A DNA stretch of 64,000 nt, taken from NCBI GenBank assembly GCA_903822825.1, contig CAIJQQ010000060.1, positions 179,791 to 243,790 on the forward strand, in the 5' to 3' direction. Below, piece by piece: positions 1-8,984 of this stretch. The stretch comes from an uncultured Burkholderiales bacterium. GTDB lineage: Bacteria > Pseudomonadota > Gammaproteobacteria > Burkholderiales > Burkholderiaceae_C. The stretch's first letter is position 1. Every line of letters begins with the position of its first letter. A program made the translations under genes and the position numbers. The notes under the pieces were generated by a model that saw only the letters and a program-made list of their open reading frames with translations, was not told the DNA's origin and ran no database searches.

Positions 1-670
1 CGTGCTGCACGCTGGGCAACGCGTCTTTGAGTTCCTGCACCACAGCCATGCGGTCAAAGTCGCGGCCGCCATAGCTCACCCCATCGACCGCGATCAGGAT
101 CTTGGGCTCAATTTGTTGGAAGCGGTCGAGCACGGCGTTGGTGCCCATGTCTGGGGCGCAAATGCTCCACACCCCGCCCACACTGATGGTGGCCAAAAAC
201 GCCACCATGGCCTCAGGGATATTGGGCAAGTAAGCGGCCACGCGGTCACCCGGCTGCACGCCCTGGGCTTGCAGGTGCAGGGCCATCGCGGCCACTTGGC
301 GGCGCAGCTCGGGCCAGCTCATTTCGCGGCGCAGGCCTTTTTCGTTGATGCTGATGACCGCCGGGAACCCGGCTGCGTGGGCAGCCTGCACATGGCGCAG
401 CACCTGGTGAGCGTAGTTGGTCTTGGCACCAGGAAACCACTTGGCGCCCGGCATGGCGTTGTTGGCCAGCACCGCCGTGTGCGGGGTGGGCGACTGCATC
501 TCAAAGTAGTCCCAGATGCTTTGCCAGAACGCATCGAGCTCGCTCACCGACCAGTGCCAGAGGTCGTTGTAGGTGTCGAAGGTCAGGCCGCGCTGGTCGC
601 GCAGCCAGTTTTGGTAAAGACGGATCTGGGGCACATAAGGTGCTTGGCTCGGGGTGACGGCGGTGTTCAT
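1..670 (-). CDS. acetoacetate-CoA ligase (acetoacetyl-CoA synthetase), N-terminal part
   Basis: About 223 N-terminal residues are present; the rest runs off the left edge. The family activates acetoacetate to acetoacetyl-CoA with ATP in the cytoplasm, feeding ketone-body or PHB metabolism. Visible family features are an aromatic-rich N-terminus (FWQSIWDYFE), the segment KWFPGAKTNYA that resembles the acetyl/acetoacetyl-CoA synthetase N-terminal domain, and WSICAPDMGTNAVLDRF, the typical start of the ANL adenylation core. The start is the ATG at 668-670. The cobalamin adenosyltransferase ends 90 bp upstream on the same strand, so cotranscription is possible. Other short/medium-chain acyl-CoA synthetases are the alternative, but the N-terminal domain fits acetoacetyl-CoA synthetase best. 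Confidence 0.8.
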   Translation of the reverse strand, partial: MNTAVTPSQAPYVPQIRLYQNWLRDQRGLTFDTYNDLWHWSVSELDAFWQSIWDYFEMQSPTPHTAVLANNAMPGAKWFPGAKTNYAHQVLRHVQAAHAAGFPAVISINEKGLRREMSWPELRRQVAAMALHLQAQGVQPGDRVAAYLPNIPEAMVAFLATISVGGVWSICAPDMGTNAVLDRFQQIEPKILIAVDGVSYGGRDFDRMAVVQELKDALPSVQH

Positions 671-760
671 GGGGCCGAGGGTATCAGCGGGTGTGCACCG
701 TTGTCACTCGGTCAAACCCGCCAACGTACACCTAGGTGACAGGGCGGGAGCGGGCTGGCA

Positions 761-1321
761 TCACTCAGCGGGCTTCATGCGCTGGCTTTTCCAGTACACA
801 TCGTCACCACCATTCAGGCGGTTGAGCACGCGGGCCAGCACGAACATCAAGTCAGACAAGCGGTTGAGGTATTGGCGTGGGGTGTCGTTGAGCGCTTCTT
901 CGTTGCCCAGCGCCACACAAGCTCGTTCGGCACGTCGGGCCACGGTGCGGCAAACGTGCGCTTGCGACGCGCCACGGCTGCCTGCGGGCAAAATGAACTC
1001 TTCGAGCTTGGGCAGCTGGGCATTGTATTTTTCCAAGGCCTCGTCCAATGCCGCCACCGCCTCTTCCTTGAGCAATTCAAAGCCAGGAATCGACAACTCG
1101 CCACCCAGGTTGAACAACTGGTGCTGCACCTCCACCAACAACTCGCGCAAGTCGGTGGGCATGTCTTCGCAAAGCAAGAGGCCGATGTGGGAGTTGAGTT
1201 CATCCACCTCGCCCATGGCGTGCACACGCAAGCTGTTTTTGGACACGCGCTGGTTGTTGCCCAGGCCCGTGGTGCCGTTGTCACCCGTGCGGGTGGCGAT
1301 TTGTGTGAGTCGGTTGCCCAT
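761..1321 (-). CDS. ATP:cob(I)alamin adenosyltransferase, PduO type
   Basis: 186 residues, normal for a PduO-type enzyme, which transfers adenosyl from ATP to cob(I)alamin to make coenzyme B12. The N-terminal ATP-binding motif TRTGDNGTTGLG is at about residues 11-22, and the C-terminal helical motifs CRTVARRAER (about 124-133) and NRLSDLMFVLARVLN are both present. The protein starts at ATG 1319-1321 (MGNRLTQIATRTGD). It is divergent from the flavoprotein at 1471, leaving about 150 bp for two promoters. No other cobalamin gene is visible nearby. The family call is secure; coupling to a specific B12-dependent enzyme cannot be read here. Confidence 0.93.
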   Translation of the reverse strand: MGNRLTQIATRTGDNGTTGLGNNQRVSKNSLRVHAMGEVDELNSHIGLLLCEDMPTDLRELLVEVQHQLFNLGGELSIPGFELLKEEAVAALDEALEKYNAQLPKLEEFILPAGSRGASQAHVCRTVARRAERACVALGNEEALNDTPRQYLNRLSDLMFVLARVLNRLNGGDDVYWKSQRMKPAE

Positions 1322-1470
1322 GTGACTGTCTCTGCAATGATTGGTGGTCTTGCGTCATTGTCTGTCATGTGGCCTGTGGCTGTCTGACAAAGGACAAACA
1401 GAACCGTCTTGAGCGCTTAAACTGGCAACAGAAGCACCGACCCGCGCCCGTCGCACAAGGAGACACCCCC

Positions 1471-2898
1471 ATGAACGCCCCCACCGCCACCGCCCACTTG
1501 GCCCCCGAAGTTGCGCAGCGCGCTGTGCCCGAAGCCTTTTTGACGGCCCTGAAGGCCCGCTTTGGCAACAACTGCTCCACCGCTTTGGTGGTGCGCGAGC
1601 AGCATGGCCGCGACGAGTCGGCTTTCACGCATGTGCCGCCACCGGCTGCGGTGGTGTTTGCCGAAAACACCCAAGACGTCTCCGATGCTGTGAAGCTGTG
1701 TGCCGAGCACCAGGTGCCGGTCATCCCTTTTGGCGTGGGCTCTTCGCTCGAAGGCCACTTGCTGGCGGTTCAAGGCGGCATCAGCATTGACCTCACGCGC
1801 ATGAACAAGGTGCTGGCCATCAATGCCGAAGACCTGACGGTGACGGTGCAGCCGGGCGTGACGCGCAAGCAGCTCAACGAAGAGATCAAATCGACCGGCT
1901 TGTTCTTCCCGATCGACCCAGGCGCAGACGCGACCATTGGCGGCATGAGCGCCACCCGAGCCAGCGGCACCAACGCCGTGCGTTACGGCACCATGCGCGA
2001 GAACGTGCTGGCGCTCGAAGTGGTGACTTCGTCGGGCGAAGTGATCCGCACCGGCACCCGTGCCAAAAAATCCAGCGCAGGCTACGACCTGACCCGCTTG
2101 ATGGTGGGCAGCGAGGGCACCCTGGGCGTGATGACCGAAATCACCGTGCGCCTGTACCCGCTGCCGGAAGCCATCTCTGCGGCCATTTGCTCGTTCCCGA
2201 GCATCGAAGCCGCTGTGCGCACCGTGATCCAGACCATCCAGCTGGGCGTGCCGATCGCCCGCGTGGAGTTGATCGACCACAACACCGTGCGCATGGTCAA
2301 CGCCTATGCCAAGCTGGGTCTGCGCGAAGAAGCTTTGCTGCTGATGGAGTTCCACGGCTCGCCAGCGGGCGTGAAAGAACAAGCCGAAACGGTGCAGGAA
2401 ATCGCCAGCGAATTCGGTGGCAACGCGTTTGAATGGGCCACCACGCCCGAAGAGCGCACGCGCCTGTGGACCGCCAGGCACAACGCCTATTTTGCTGCCG
2501 TGCAAAGCCGGCCCGGCTGCCGCGCCATCAGCACCGACACCTGCGTGCCCATCAGTCGCCTGGCCGATTGCCTTTTGGATTCAGTCATAGAAACCGATGC
2601 CAGCGGCATCCCCTACTTTTTGGTTGGCCATGTGGGCGACGGCAACTTCCACTTCGGTTATTTGATCGACCCCAACAACGCCCAAGAGTGCGAAACCGCA
2701 GAAGCCCTGAACCACAAGTTGGTCAGCCGAGCTCTGAGCCTGGGCGGCACCTGCACCGGCGAGCATGGCATTGGCCTGCACAAGATGGACTTCTTGCGCA
2801 CCGAAACGGGTGAAGGCGCCGTCGACATGATGCGCACCATCAAGCGCGCGCTGGACCCGCTCAACATCATGAACCCAGGTAAGATTTTTTCGATGTGA
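1471..2898 (+). CDS. FAD-binding oxidase, D-lactate dehydrogenase (cytochrome)-like
   Basis: 475 residues. The start is the ATG at 1471, preceded by an AAGGAG Shine-Dalgarno at good spacing; the frame stays open further upstream but lacks such a site. It has the two-domain layout of D-lactate dehydrogenase/GlcD flavoproteins: an FAD-binding PCMH domain with PFGVGSSLEGH and DPGADATIGGM, then a C-terminal oxidase cap with the metal-site motifs GHVGDGNFHFGY and GEHGIG (about 430-435). It most likely oxidises D-lactate or a similar 2-hydroxy acid and passes electrons to the respiratory chain. Substrate cannot be fixed from sequence: glycolate or 2-hydroxyglutarate are possible in this superfamily, but no GlcE/GlcF partner is adjacent. 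A hairpin terminator follows. Confidence 0.87.
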   Translation: MNAPTATAHLAPEVAQRAVPEAFLTALKARFGNNCSTALVVREQHGRDESAFTHVPPPAAVVFAENTQDVSDAVKLCAEHQVPVIPFGVGSSLEGHLLAVQGGISIDLTRMNKVLAINAEDLTVTVQPGVTRKQLNEEIKSTGLFFPIDPGADATIGGMSATRASGTNAVRYGTMRENVLALEVVTSSGEVIRTGTRAKKSSAGYDLTRLMVGSEGTLGVMTEITVRLYPLPEAISAAICSFPSIEAAVRTVIQTIQLGVPIARVELIDHNTVRMVNAYAKLGLREEALLLMEFHGSPAGVKEQAETVQEIASEFGGNAFEWATTPEERTRLWTARHNAYFAAVQSRPGCRAISTDTCVPISRLADCLLDSVIETDASGIPYFLVGHVGDGNFHFGYLIDPNNAQECETAEALNHKLVSRALSLGGTCTGEHGIGLHKMDFLRTETGEGAVDMMRTIKRALDPLNIMNPGKIFSM

Positions 2899-2902
2899 AA
2901 GA

Positions 2903-2928
2903 CGCGAGGCCTTTTCACAGGCCTCGCG
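2903..2928. terminator. hairpin terminator between convergent genes
   Basis: A perfect 10-bp stem (CGCGAGGCCT / AGGCCTCGCG) with a 6-nt loop starts 5 bp after the flavoprotein stop and ends 12 bp before the amidase stop. It could serve both convergent genes. The flanking T-tracts are weak, so termination strength is uncertain. Confidence 0.6.
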
Positions 2929-2940
2929 CAATTCAAGACA

Positions 2941-4554
2941 TCAGACCGCAGGCGCTTTGACCGAACCCAAAATCAGCTCGATGCCCATGCCAATGGCCAG
3001 CAAGTTGGTGTCCGAGCCCAAAGGGCCGTCAATTTGCATGCCAACCGGCAAACCGCCAGCTGTCAGACCCGCAGGAATCGACAGGCTGGGGATGCCGGCG
3101 TTGGTGCAGGGATCGGTGTTGCGGATGCAAGTGACAAAGGTGTCTTTGTCTTTTTGTTCAACACCGCCAACGGTGTAGCTGAGGTTTTTGGAACCATTGG
3201 CGGCGTCGATCTTGGGCGCTGCCAACAGGGTCGTTGGGAACAACACGCACTCCACGCCTTGCGCAGCAAAATAGTCTTTGTAGAGTTTTTGCAGTTGCGC
3301 GCGGGCACCTGTCGTGGGGACCATGGCCGTGGCATAAGCGGCGCCATAATAATCAACGGCAATCGCGCCAAAAGCACCGACCACGTCTGGACTGGCCAAT
3401 CCGGCTTGCACTTGTGCAACGGTGGTGACTGGCGCACCGTTCGCAGTCAAGTAGGCAGGGATCGCAGCGACGGGTTCGTGCAGTGCAATCGGGAAAGACA
3501 TCGAATCGTTGAGCGCCATGATGCCGGTCAAGTCGGCGTCCACAAACACCACGCCGGCATCTGCCAGCTTTTGCTTCGCTGCAATTGCCACTGGTTTGAC
3601 GCCGTCGTCCAGACCCGCCCAGAAGGCGGCGGGAATACCAACTTTCAGCCCTTTGAGCGCTTTGGCCGTGGGCGCAGCGCCGCCCGTGATGACCGCGTCG
3701 AGCAAGGCAATGTCTGCAACGGTGCGACCCATGGGGCCCACGGTGTCGCGTGTGGTGCTGATCGGCAGCGCGTCTGTCGCCGTGTCTGGGTAGCGGCGAC
3801 CCTTGCCAGCACCATCACCCACCGATGGACGGAACCCTGCAATACCGCAAAAAGATGAAGGCACGCGTGTGGAGCCCCCTGTGTCGGTGCCCAAACCTGC
3901 TGGCGCAAAGCGTGCGGCAACTGCAATGGCTGTACCGCCCGATGAACCGCCGGGGATGCGGCTGGTGTCATAGGGATTTTTGGCCGGGCGAGTGGCTTCT
4001 TTGGTGATGGGGTCAATGCCCAGGGTGAAGTTGGTCGAGGTGATGCCAAAGGCCCACTCGTGCAGGTTGGATTTGCCCAAAATGATGGCGCCTGCGTCCA
4101 GCAGTTTCTGCACCGAAGGGGCGTTGGTTTTGGGCTGGAAGTTGCGCAGCGAAGAAGTGCCGCCCGTGGTCTTCATGCCTTTGGTGTTGATGTTGTCTTT
4201 GACCACCATCGGCAAACCGGCCAAGGCACCCATGGTTTTGCCTGCAGCGCGATCGGCATCGACCTGCTTGGCTGCGGCCATCGCACCGGCCTCGTCGATG
4301 TAAATCATGGCATTGAGGTCCGACGCCGCCTTGGCCCGAGCGATCAATGTGGTGACATAGGTCGTTGCGGTCAAGGTGCCCGCTTTGTAAGCCGCGAGGG
4401 CTTGGGTGGCGGTCAAGTCCAGTTGTTCCTGACCGGTCAATGGCGTGGCGCCAGAACTGCCGCCACAAGCGCTCAAAGTTGCGCCGCCCATCAGGGTGGC
4501 GGCCGAAACGGCTCCGGTGGTTTTGAAAAAGTCGCGACGTGAAGTGGCTGTCAT
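2941..4554 (-). CDS. Tat-exported amidase (amidase signature family)
   Basis: 537 residues. I chose ATG 4552-4554 because GGAGA precedes it and because the product then begins with a twin-arginine signal (SRRDFF, residues 5-10); a longer reading has no signal. A Cys at residue 30 after the hydrophobic stretch (LSAC) could make it a lipoprotein. The amidase signature core is intact: PMVVKDNINTKG with the catalytic Lys, then GGSSGGTAIAV with the Ser-rich loop and GLGTDTGGS carrying the nucleophile region of the Ser-cisSer-Lys triad. It probably hydrolyses an amide in the periplasm; the substrate is unknown. It is not GatA, which is cytoplasmic and lacks a signal peptide. The LuxR regulator lies immediately upstream on the same strand. 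Confidence 0.88.
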   Translation of the reverse strand: MTATSRRDFFKTTGAVSAATLMGGATLSACGGSSGATPLTGQEQLDLTATQALAAYKAGTLTATTYVTTLIARAKAASDLNAMIYIDEAGAMAAAKQVDADRAAGKTMGALAGLPMVVKDNINTKGMKTTGGTSSLRNFQPKTNAPSVQKLLDAGAIILGKSNLHEWAFGITSTNFTLGIDPITKEATRPAKNPYDTSRIPGGSSGGTAIAVAARFAPAGLGTDTGGSTRVPSSFCGIAGFRPSVGDGAGKGRRYPDTATDALPISTTRDTVGPMGRTVADIALLDAVITGGAAPTAKALKGLKVGIPAAFWAGLDDGVKPVAIAAKQKLADAGVVFVDADLTGIMALNDSMSFPIALHEPVAAIPAYLTANGAPVTTVAQVQAGLASPDVVGAFGAIAVDYYGAAYATAMVPTTGARAQLQKLYKDYFAAQGVECVLFPTTLLAAPKIDAANGSKNLSYTVGGVEQKDKDTFVTCIRNTDPCTNAGIPSLSIPAGLTAGGLPVGMQIDGPLGSDTNLLAIGMGIELILGSVKAPAV

Positions 4555-4623
4555 GGGTTGGTCTCCTGTTGATGGTGACGCCGTCAATGGCGTCGCTCCA
4601 TGCTAGGAAAACCCGTGAAACAA

Positions 4624-4649
4624 GGACATCCTCAAGTCTGAGGATGTCC
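4624..4649 (-). terminator. hairpin terminator after the LuxR gene
   Basis: An 11-bp perfect stem (GGACATCCTCA / TGAGGATGTCC) with a 4-nt loop lies 8 bp past the LuxR stop codon. On the minus strand it is followed by TTGTTTC, a loose T-tract. It separates luxR from the amidase; an operator role for the amidase promoter is an alternative reading. Confidence 0.55.
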
Positions 4650-4657
4650 AAGCGGGA

Positions 4658-5392
4658 TCATGGGCTCAATTTGTGAACCAATGCGGCCCGGTTGCCAACG
4701 CCTACCTTGCGAAACGCGTTGTCCAGGTGGGTTCGTACGGTGGTGGTTGAAATTTCAAGTTTGCGCGCGATTTCTTTGTCCGACAGTCCGAGCATCACCA
4801 AGCGCGCCGTGTCTTGCTCACGTGTGGTCAGGCGCTGCGACAACAAGTTCATGGTGGGTGCGTTGGTGCCTTTTGGGGTCTGTGCTCGGGCCAGCGCTGT
4901 GACAAAAGCCGGTTGCAACATGTCGAGCAAGCGCATTTCATCCTGTGTGAAATTTTCTCGGCGTCTGTCGCGCCAAATGCGCATGTCTCCCAAATTCTGG
5001 CCTTGATGCCACGCGTAAAGGTTCACCCCCCAATACAGGCCATCCTTGTTCAGAAAGTCGTTGAAAAACTCGGTTTTCTTCAATGCTTCATGGGGCAGGA
5101 CATCGGTGGCACGCACCGCCACCTGGTAGCGCTGCATCAGCGGCGTGATCGGATCGTTGAATTGGTAGTAATTTTCATAGGCCCGCAGGTTCATGGGGTC
5201 CATGTTGATTTGCGTGGGTTGCGCAAAAGATTGTTCAAGAGGCTGCCAGACAAAGCTCGCATAAAACTGCGCCCCGAGCAACTGCATGACGAGGTCGCCC
5301 ATGATTTTACGAATTTCGTTTTCCTCGTGGGGCTCGGTCAACGTTTGCATGATTTGACCGAGCAAGGTAGCCTGTTTTGAGCTCAGGTACAT
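4658..5392 (-). CDS. LuxR-family transcriptional regulator
   Basis: 244 residues from ATG 5390-5392 (MYLSSKQATLL). The last 57 residues (about 188-244) form a clear LuxR/GerE helix-turn-helix: LTTREQDTARLVMLGLSD followed by KEIARKLEISTTTVRTHLDNAF. The N-terminal 180 residues have no receiver aspartate pattern and no recognised autoinducer-domain motif; they look like a small sensory or GAF-like domain. It follows two hybrid histidine kinases on the same strand with a gap of about 98 bp, so it could respond to them, but there is no visible phospho-acceptor. The frame is open further upstream, but that extension would run close to the kinase stop and looks non-native. Confidence 0.85.
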   Translation of the reverse strand: MYLSSKQATLLGQIMQTLTEPHEENEIRKIMGDLVMQLLGAQFYASFVWQPLEQSFAQPTQINMDPMNLRAYENYYQFNDPITPLMQRYQVAVRATDVLPHEALKKTEFFNDFLNKDGLYWGVNLYAWHQGQNLGDMRIWRDRRRENFTQDEMRLLDMLQPAFVTALARAQTPKGTNAPTMNLLSQRLTTREQDTARLVMLGLSDKEIARKLEISTTTVRTHLDNAFRKVGVGNRAALVHKLSP

Positions 5393-5490
5393 GGTTGTCA
5401 GGTGTTGAGGGGATGTGCAGATTACATACCGACCTGCTGCAATGGGCCACGGGGTTTGCCCCATCCCCCATTTCAAGGAGCCAGAAGCCG

Positions 5491-7242
5491 TCACGGCATG
5501 CGCAGCAGCTGCTCGATCTTCTCGCAAAGCGCCGCGGGCTCAAAGGGCTTGAGCATCACCTCATTGAGACCGGCCATTTTAAATCGCTCCAGGTCCACCG
5601 GGTTGACGTTGGCCGTGAGGCCCAGCACGGGCAGCTGGCTCAAGCGCGGATCGGTGCCCATGCGCAGCGCGGCCGTGGCGGCAATGCCGTCCATCACGGG
5701 CATCACCATGTCCATGAGCACCAGGTCCACCGGCTCGGTGTGCAGCAGGTCAAGGGCTTGCTGCCCGTTCACCGCTTCGAGCACCGTGCACGCAGGCCAG
5801 GCACTTTGCAAGACCTTCTTGACCAGGAGGCGGTTGATGGGGTGATCGTCAGCCACCAAAAAGTGCCAAGCGGTCTGGGCCGTTTGGACCTCCAGTTTGT
5901 GACTGGTCTTTTTCTGCAGGGGTGCTGGCACGGCCGTCAGCGGCAAGCGCAGCCAGAAGTGCGAACCCTGTCCGGGTTCGCTTTCAAAACCCATCTCTCC
6001 ACCCAGCAGGTGGGCCAATTTTTGCGAAATGGCCAGACCCAGGCCATTGCCGCCGTAACGGGCCTGCGTGTCGTCTTCGGCTTGGCTAAAGCGTTTGAAA
6101 ATGTTCAGCTGTCGCGCTTTGGGAATGCCAATTCCCGTGTCCTGCACCGAAAACAACACCCCCGGGTTTTGCCATTGCACACGCAGCACCACCGCGCCCT
6201 GGTGGGTGAATTTGAGGGCGTTGCCCAACAGGTTCACCAACACCTGCATCAGGCGGTGGCGGTCGGTGTGGACCCAGGCAGGCAACTGTTCGTCCAGCTC
6301 AATGTGGTAATCGAGCTCCATGCTTTTGACCCGCGGCTTGAAGAGTTCAAAGGCGTGTTCAACCACACGGCGCAGCTCAAAGGTTTCCGGCTGCACCACC
6401 AGTTTGCCCGCCTGCAACTGAGAATAGTCAAGGATGTCGTTGATCACCGTCATCAGGTGATCGGCCGATTGGCGCGTGTGGTTGAGCACTTTGAGCGCTT
6501 CGGGCTTGCCCTGAACGCTGGACAGCAGCAAAGCATTGAAGCCCAAAATGGCGTTCATGGGCGTGCGCAGCTCATGGCTCACCGTGGCGATGAAGTGCTC
6601 GCGCATCTGCAGCGTCAACTCCAGTTCCTGGCGTTTGGCCTCCAGCTCTTGTTGATAGCGCAAACTTTTCTTCACGGCAATGACGTGCAAACGGTCATAG
6701 ATCAGGGGCACGATGATGAGCATGCCAGTGACCAGGCTGAAAGTGACCCACGACGAAATGGCGTGTTCAGGGCCGGGCTCGAATGCCGGCACCAGCCCAA
6801 AGTGGTTGGCCAATGCGATGGCCGCCTGCCCCAGCCACACCAGGCCAAGCCAAGCCAGGCCCGCACGGCGGCTGATGACATAAAACGGCGTCAAAGGCAG
6901 GATCAACAGCCAAGTCAGTCGCGGTGAAAACACACCGCCTGCGTTCCAGACGGCATAGGCCAGCACACAAGCGCCTGCTGCTGTGCCTAAATGCACCCCC
7001 CAAGACAGCGGCATGCCAAAGTTGATCAACAGCAGCAGCAGCGACAGCCAGGCGGCCATCGACAAAAACAAAGGCGTGGCATTGTGGTACGGACTGATGG
7101 CCGAATACACCAGCATGATGGCGATGACCAGGCTCACGAAGAACACGATGTAGGGCATCTTGCCTTCGCGGTAAGGTCCAGGCATTCGCGCGACAATGCG
7201 CTCAAAGCCTTGCTGCAATGCGCCTTTGATCTGCACAATCAC
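5491..7242 (-). CDS. hybrid sensor histidine kinase with C-terminal receiver (1 of a tandem pair)
   Basis: 583 residues. Residues 31-185 hold about five or six hydrophobic membrane segments. A coiled-coil-like linker follows, then HisKA with SHELRTPMNAILGF (phospho-acceptor His223), a HATPase domain with N and G boxes, and a C-terminal receiver starting VADDHPINRLLV with phospho-acceptor Asp511 (LMDMVMPVMDG). The start is a GTG at 7240-7242 that overlaps the stop of the upstream kinase by 4 nt (GTGA), indicating translational coupling. There is no large periplasmic sensor domain, so the membrane region itself may sense the signal. Target and signal are unknown; the LuxR protein just downstream is a candidate partner. 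Confidence 0.9.
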   Translation of the reverse strand: MIVQIKGALQQGFERIVARMPGPYREGKMPYIVFFVSLVIAIMLVYSAISPYHNATPLFLSMAAWLSLLLLLINFGMPLSWGVHLGTAAGACVLAYAVWNAGGVFSPRLTWLLILPLTPFYVISRRAGLAWLGLVWLGQAAIALANHFGLVPAFEPGPEHAISSWVTFSLVTGMLIIVPLIYDRLHVIAVKKSLRYQQELEAKRQELELTLQMREHFIATVSHELRTPMNAILGFNALLLSSVQGKPEALKVLNHTRQSADHLMTVINDILDYSQLQAGKLVVQPETFELRRVVEHAFELFKPRVKSMELDYHIELDEQLPAWVHTDRHRLMQVLVNLLGNALKFTHQGAVVLRVQWQNPGVLFSVQDTGIGIPKARQLNIFKRFSQAEDDTQARYGGNGLGLAISQKLAHLLGGEMGFESEPGQGSHFWLRLPLTAVPAPLQKKTSHKLEVQTAQTAWHFLVADDHPINRLLVKKVLQSAWPACTVLEAVNGQQALDLLHTEPVDLVLMDMVMPVMDGIAATAALRMGTDPRLSQLPVLGLTANVNPVDLERFKMAGLNEVMLKPFEPAALCEKIEQLLRMP

Positions 7243-8972
7243 CCCCGCGCCTTCAGCACATGGTGGCTCACGCAGCGCACCAGCATCTGCAAGTCCATGG
7301 GCTTGTCCAGCACATCGCTCATGCCCGCGTCCTTGCAGCGCTGCCGGTCCACCGGGTTGGTGTTGGCGGTGAGTGCAATGATGGGCATGCGGGCGGTGAT
7401 CTGCGGAAACTGTTGCCGGATTTGCTGTGTCAGCGCCATGCCGTCCATCTCGGGCATGACCATGTCGACCAAAGCCACGTCAAACACTTGCCCACCGAGC
7501 AGGGACAAGGCTTTGGCCGCGCTGTCGAGCGTGACAATTTCTGCGCGCGGCCAACACTTTTGGATTTGAAGCCTCGCCACCATCAAGTTCATGGCGTTGT
7601 CGTCGACCAACAAAATGCGCAAGGCTTCATCTGTAGGCAAGGTGTCATCCGCTTGCTGGGTGTTGTAAGCCGTTTGGGCCTGCACCAAGGGAACGTGAAA
7701 CCAGAAGGTGGCTCCCTCCCCCTCCAAGCTGCGCACGCCAATTTGGCCGCCGTGCAGCTCAACCAGCTTTTCGCAAATGGACAGCCCCAAGCCCGTGCCG
7801 CCATAGGCGCGGGTGGTCTGCACGTCCGCGTGCTCAAAGCGCCTGAAGATGTGCGCCTGCTGGTCCAGCGCGATGCCGCGTCCGGTGTCGCACACCTCAA
7901 AGTTCAAGCGGTCATGCCCGGCATGGATGTGCAGCAACACTTCTCCTTGCGCCGAGAACTTGAGCGCGTTGCTCAGGAGGTTGCGCAGGACCTGAAGCAA
8001 ACGCTGGCGGTCGGCCCTCACCCGCTTGGGCAGCGCCGGGTCCAACGTGCCGTGCCAGCCAATGCCTTTTTCGTGCGCCTTGTCCCGGCCAGCCTGCAGG
8101 GCCTCGTCCATCAGGGCGCGCAGATCGAAGTCTTCGAGGTGCAGCATCAGCTTGCCGGCTTGCAGCTGTGAAAAATCCAGAATGTCGTTCACGACATGCA
8201 GCAAATGGGCGGTGGAGCGGCGGATGTGGTCCACCACCTCGACCTGTTCGGGCCGGTCGGCCAACTCCTGTCGCAGCACGCCGTTGAAGCCCAGGATCGC
8301 GTTCATGGGGGTGCGCAGCTCGTGACCCACTGCCGCGACAAACTCGTCTTTGTGGGCTTGGGCCTGCAGCAAGGCTTCGTGGGTGCGCTGAATGTCTGCA
8401 TTGCGCTCTTGCAATTGCTGCATTTGCTGCTCGTGCAGGTACTCATACAAACGCACGGCCAGCATCAGGTTGCCCATGGCCAGCGCGTGGTTCATGAACG
8501 CCCAAGGCACGGCTTGCTGTGAATAATGGATGTGGCTGTCCTGGTAGCCCATGAGCGTAGCCAACAACAGCGCCATGAGGGTCGCCAGCACGATCACGAT
8601 CCACAGCACAGCGGGTCGCGGGCCCTGCAACAAGAGCACGGGCACGGCCAGCACATTGAGCCAGACCAGGCTCGAGGAGTTGATGGCCCCCGTCTGACTG
8701 GCGATGTAGGTGACCAACACCAGGCTCAGCAAGGTCACCAGATGGGTCAGAGGGACGAACAGAGCACGCACCCGTACCAAGGGCAGCATGGCCATGGTCA
8801 GCAATGAAAACACCAGGTTGGCGTTGCGGGCGTAGCTGCCAGGGGGGATCAAGTAAAAAACAAGCGAAGTCAGGCTGGCGGCAAGCATGTACGTCGCCAA
8901 AAGGCTTTGGCGAAAATACAAAGAACTGCGCAACTGCGCATTCAACGTCAAAAGCGTGCCCCAACCCGCCAT
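7239..8972 (-). CDS. hybrid sensor histidine kinase with C-terminal receiver (2 of a tandem pair)
   Basis: 577 residues with the same architecture as the following gene: hydrophobic segments over about residues 20-170, a coiled coil at 180-210, HisKA with GHELRTPMNAILGF (His218), HATPase (NALKF, GTGLGLSICEKL), and a receiver with Asp503 (LVDMVMPEMDG). It starts at ATG 8970-8972, 12 bp after the parB stop, and is coupled to the next kinase by a 4-nt overlap. The two kinases share strong similarity around the catalytic motifs and probably arose by duplication. Close spacing suggests cotranscription with parB, an unusual setting for a signalling pair. Confidence 0.9.
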   Translation of the reverse strand: MAGWGTLLTLNAQLRSSLYFRQSLLATYMLAASLTSLVFYLIPPGSYARNANLVFSLLTMAMLPLVRVRALFVPLTHLVTLLSLVLVTYIASQTGAINSSSLVWLNVLAVPVLLLQGPRPAVLWIVIVLATLMALLLATLMGYQDSHIHYSQQAVPWAFMNHALAMGNLMLAVRLYEYLHEQQMQQLQERNADIQRTHEALLQAQAHKDEFVAAVGHELRTPMNAILGFNGVLRQELADRPEQVEVVDHIRRSTAHLLHVVNDILDFSQLQAGKLMLHLEDFDLRALMDEALQAGRDKAHEKGIGWHGTLDPALPKRVRADRQRLLQVLRNLLSNALKFSAQGEVLLHIHAGHDRLNFEVCDTGRGIALDQQAHIFRRFEHADVQTTRAYGGTGLGLSICEKLVELHGGQIGVRSLEGEGATFWFHVPLVQAQTAYNTQQADDTLPTDEALRILLVDDNAMNLMVARLQIQKCWPRAEIVTLDSAAKALSLLGGQVFDVALVDMVMPEMDGMALTQQIRQQFPQITARMPIIALTANTNPVDRQRCKDAGMSDVLDKPMDLQMLVRCVSHHVLKARG

Positions 8973-8984
8973 GGCACTGTGCCC

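Noticed and set aside
5377..6927. A 500-residue His/Gln-rich frame on the strand opposite the first hybrid kinase
   Set aside because: It runs antisense to well-supported kinase domains, lacks motifs and has the composition expected of a shadow frame.
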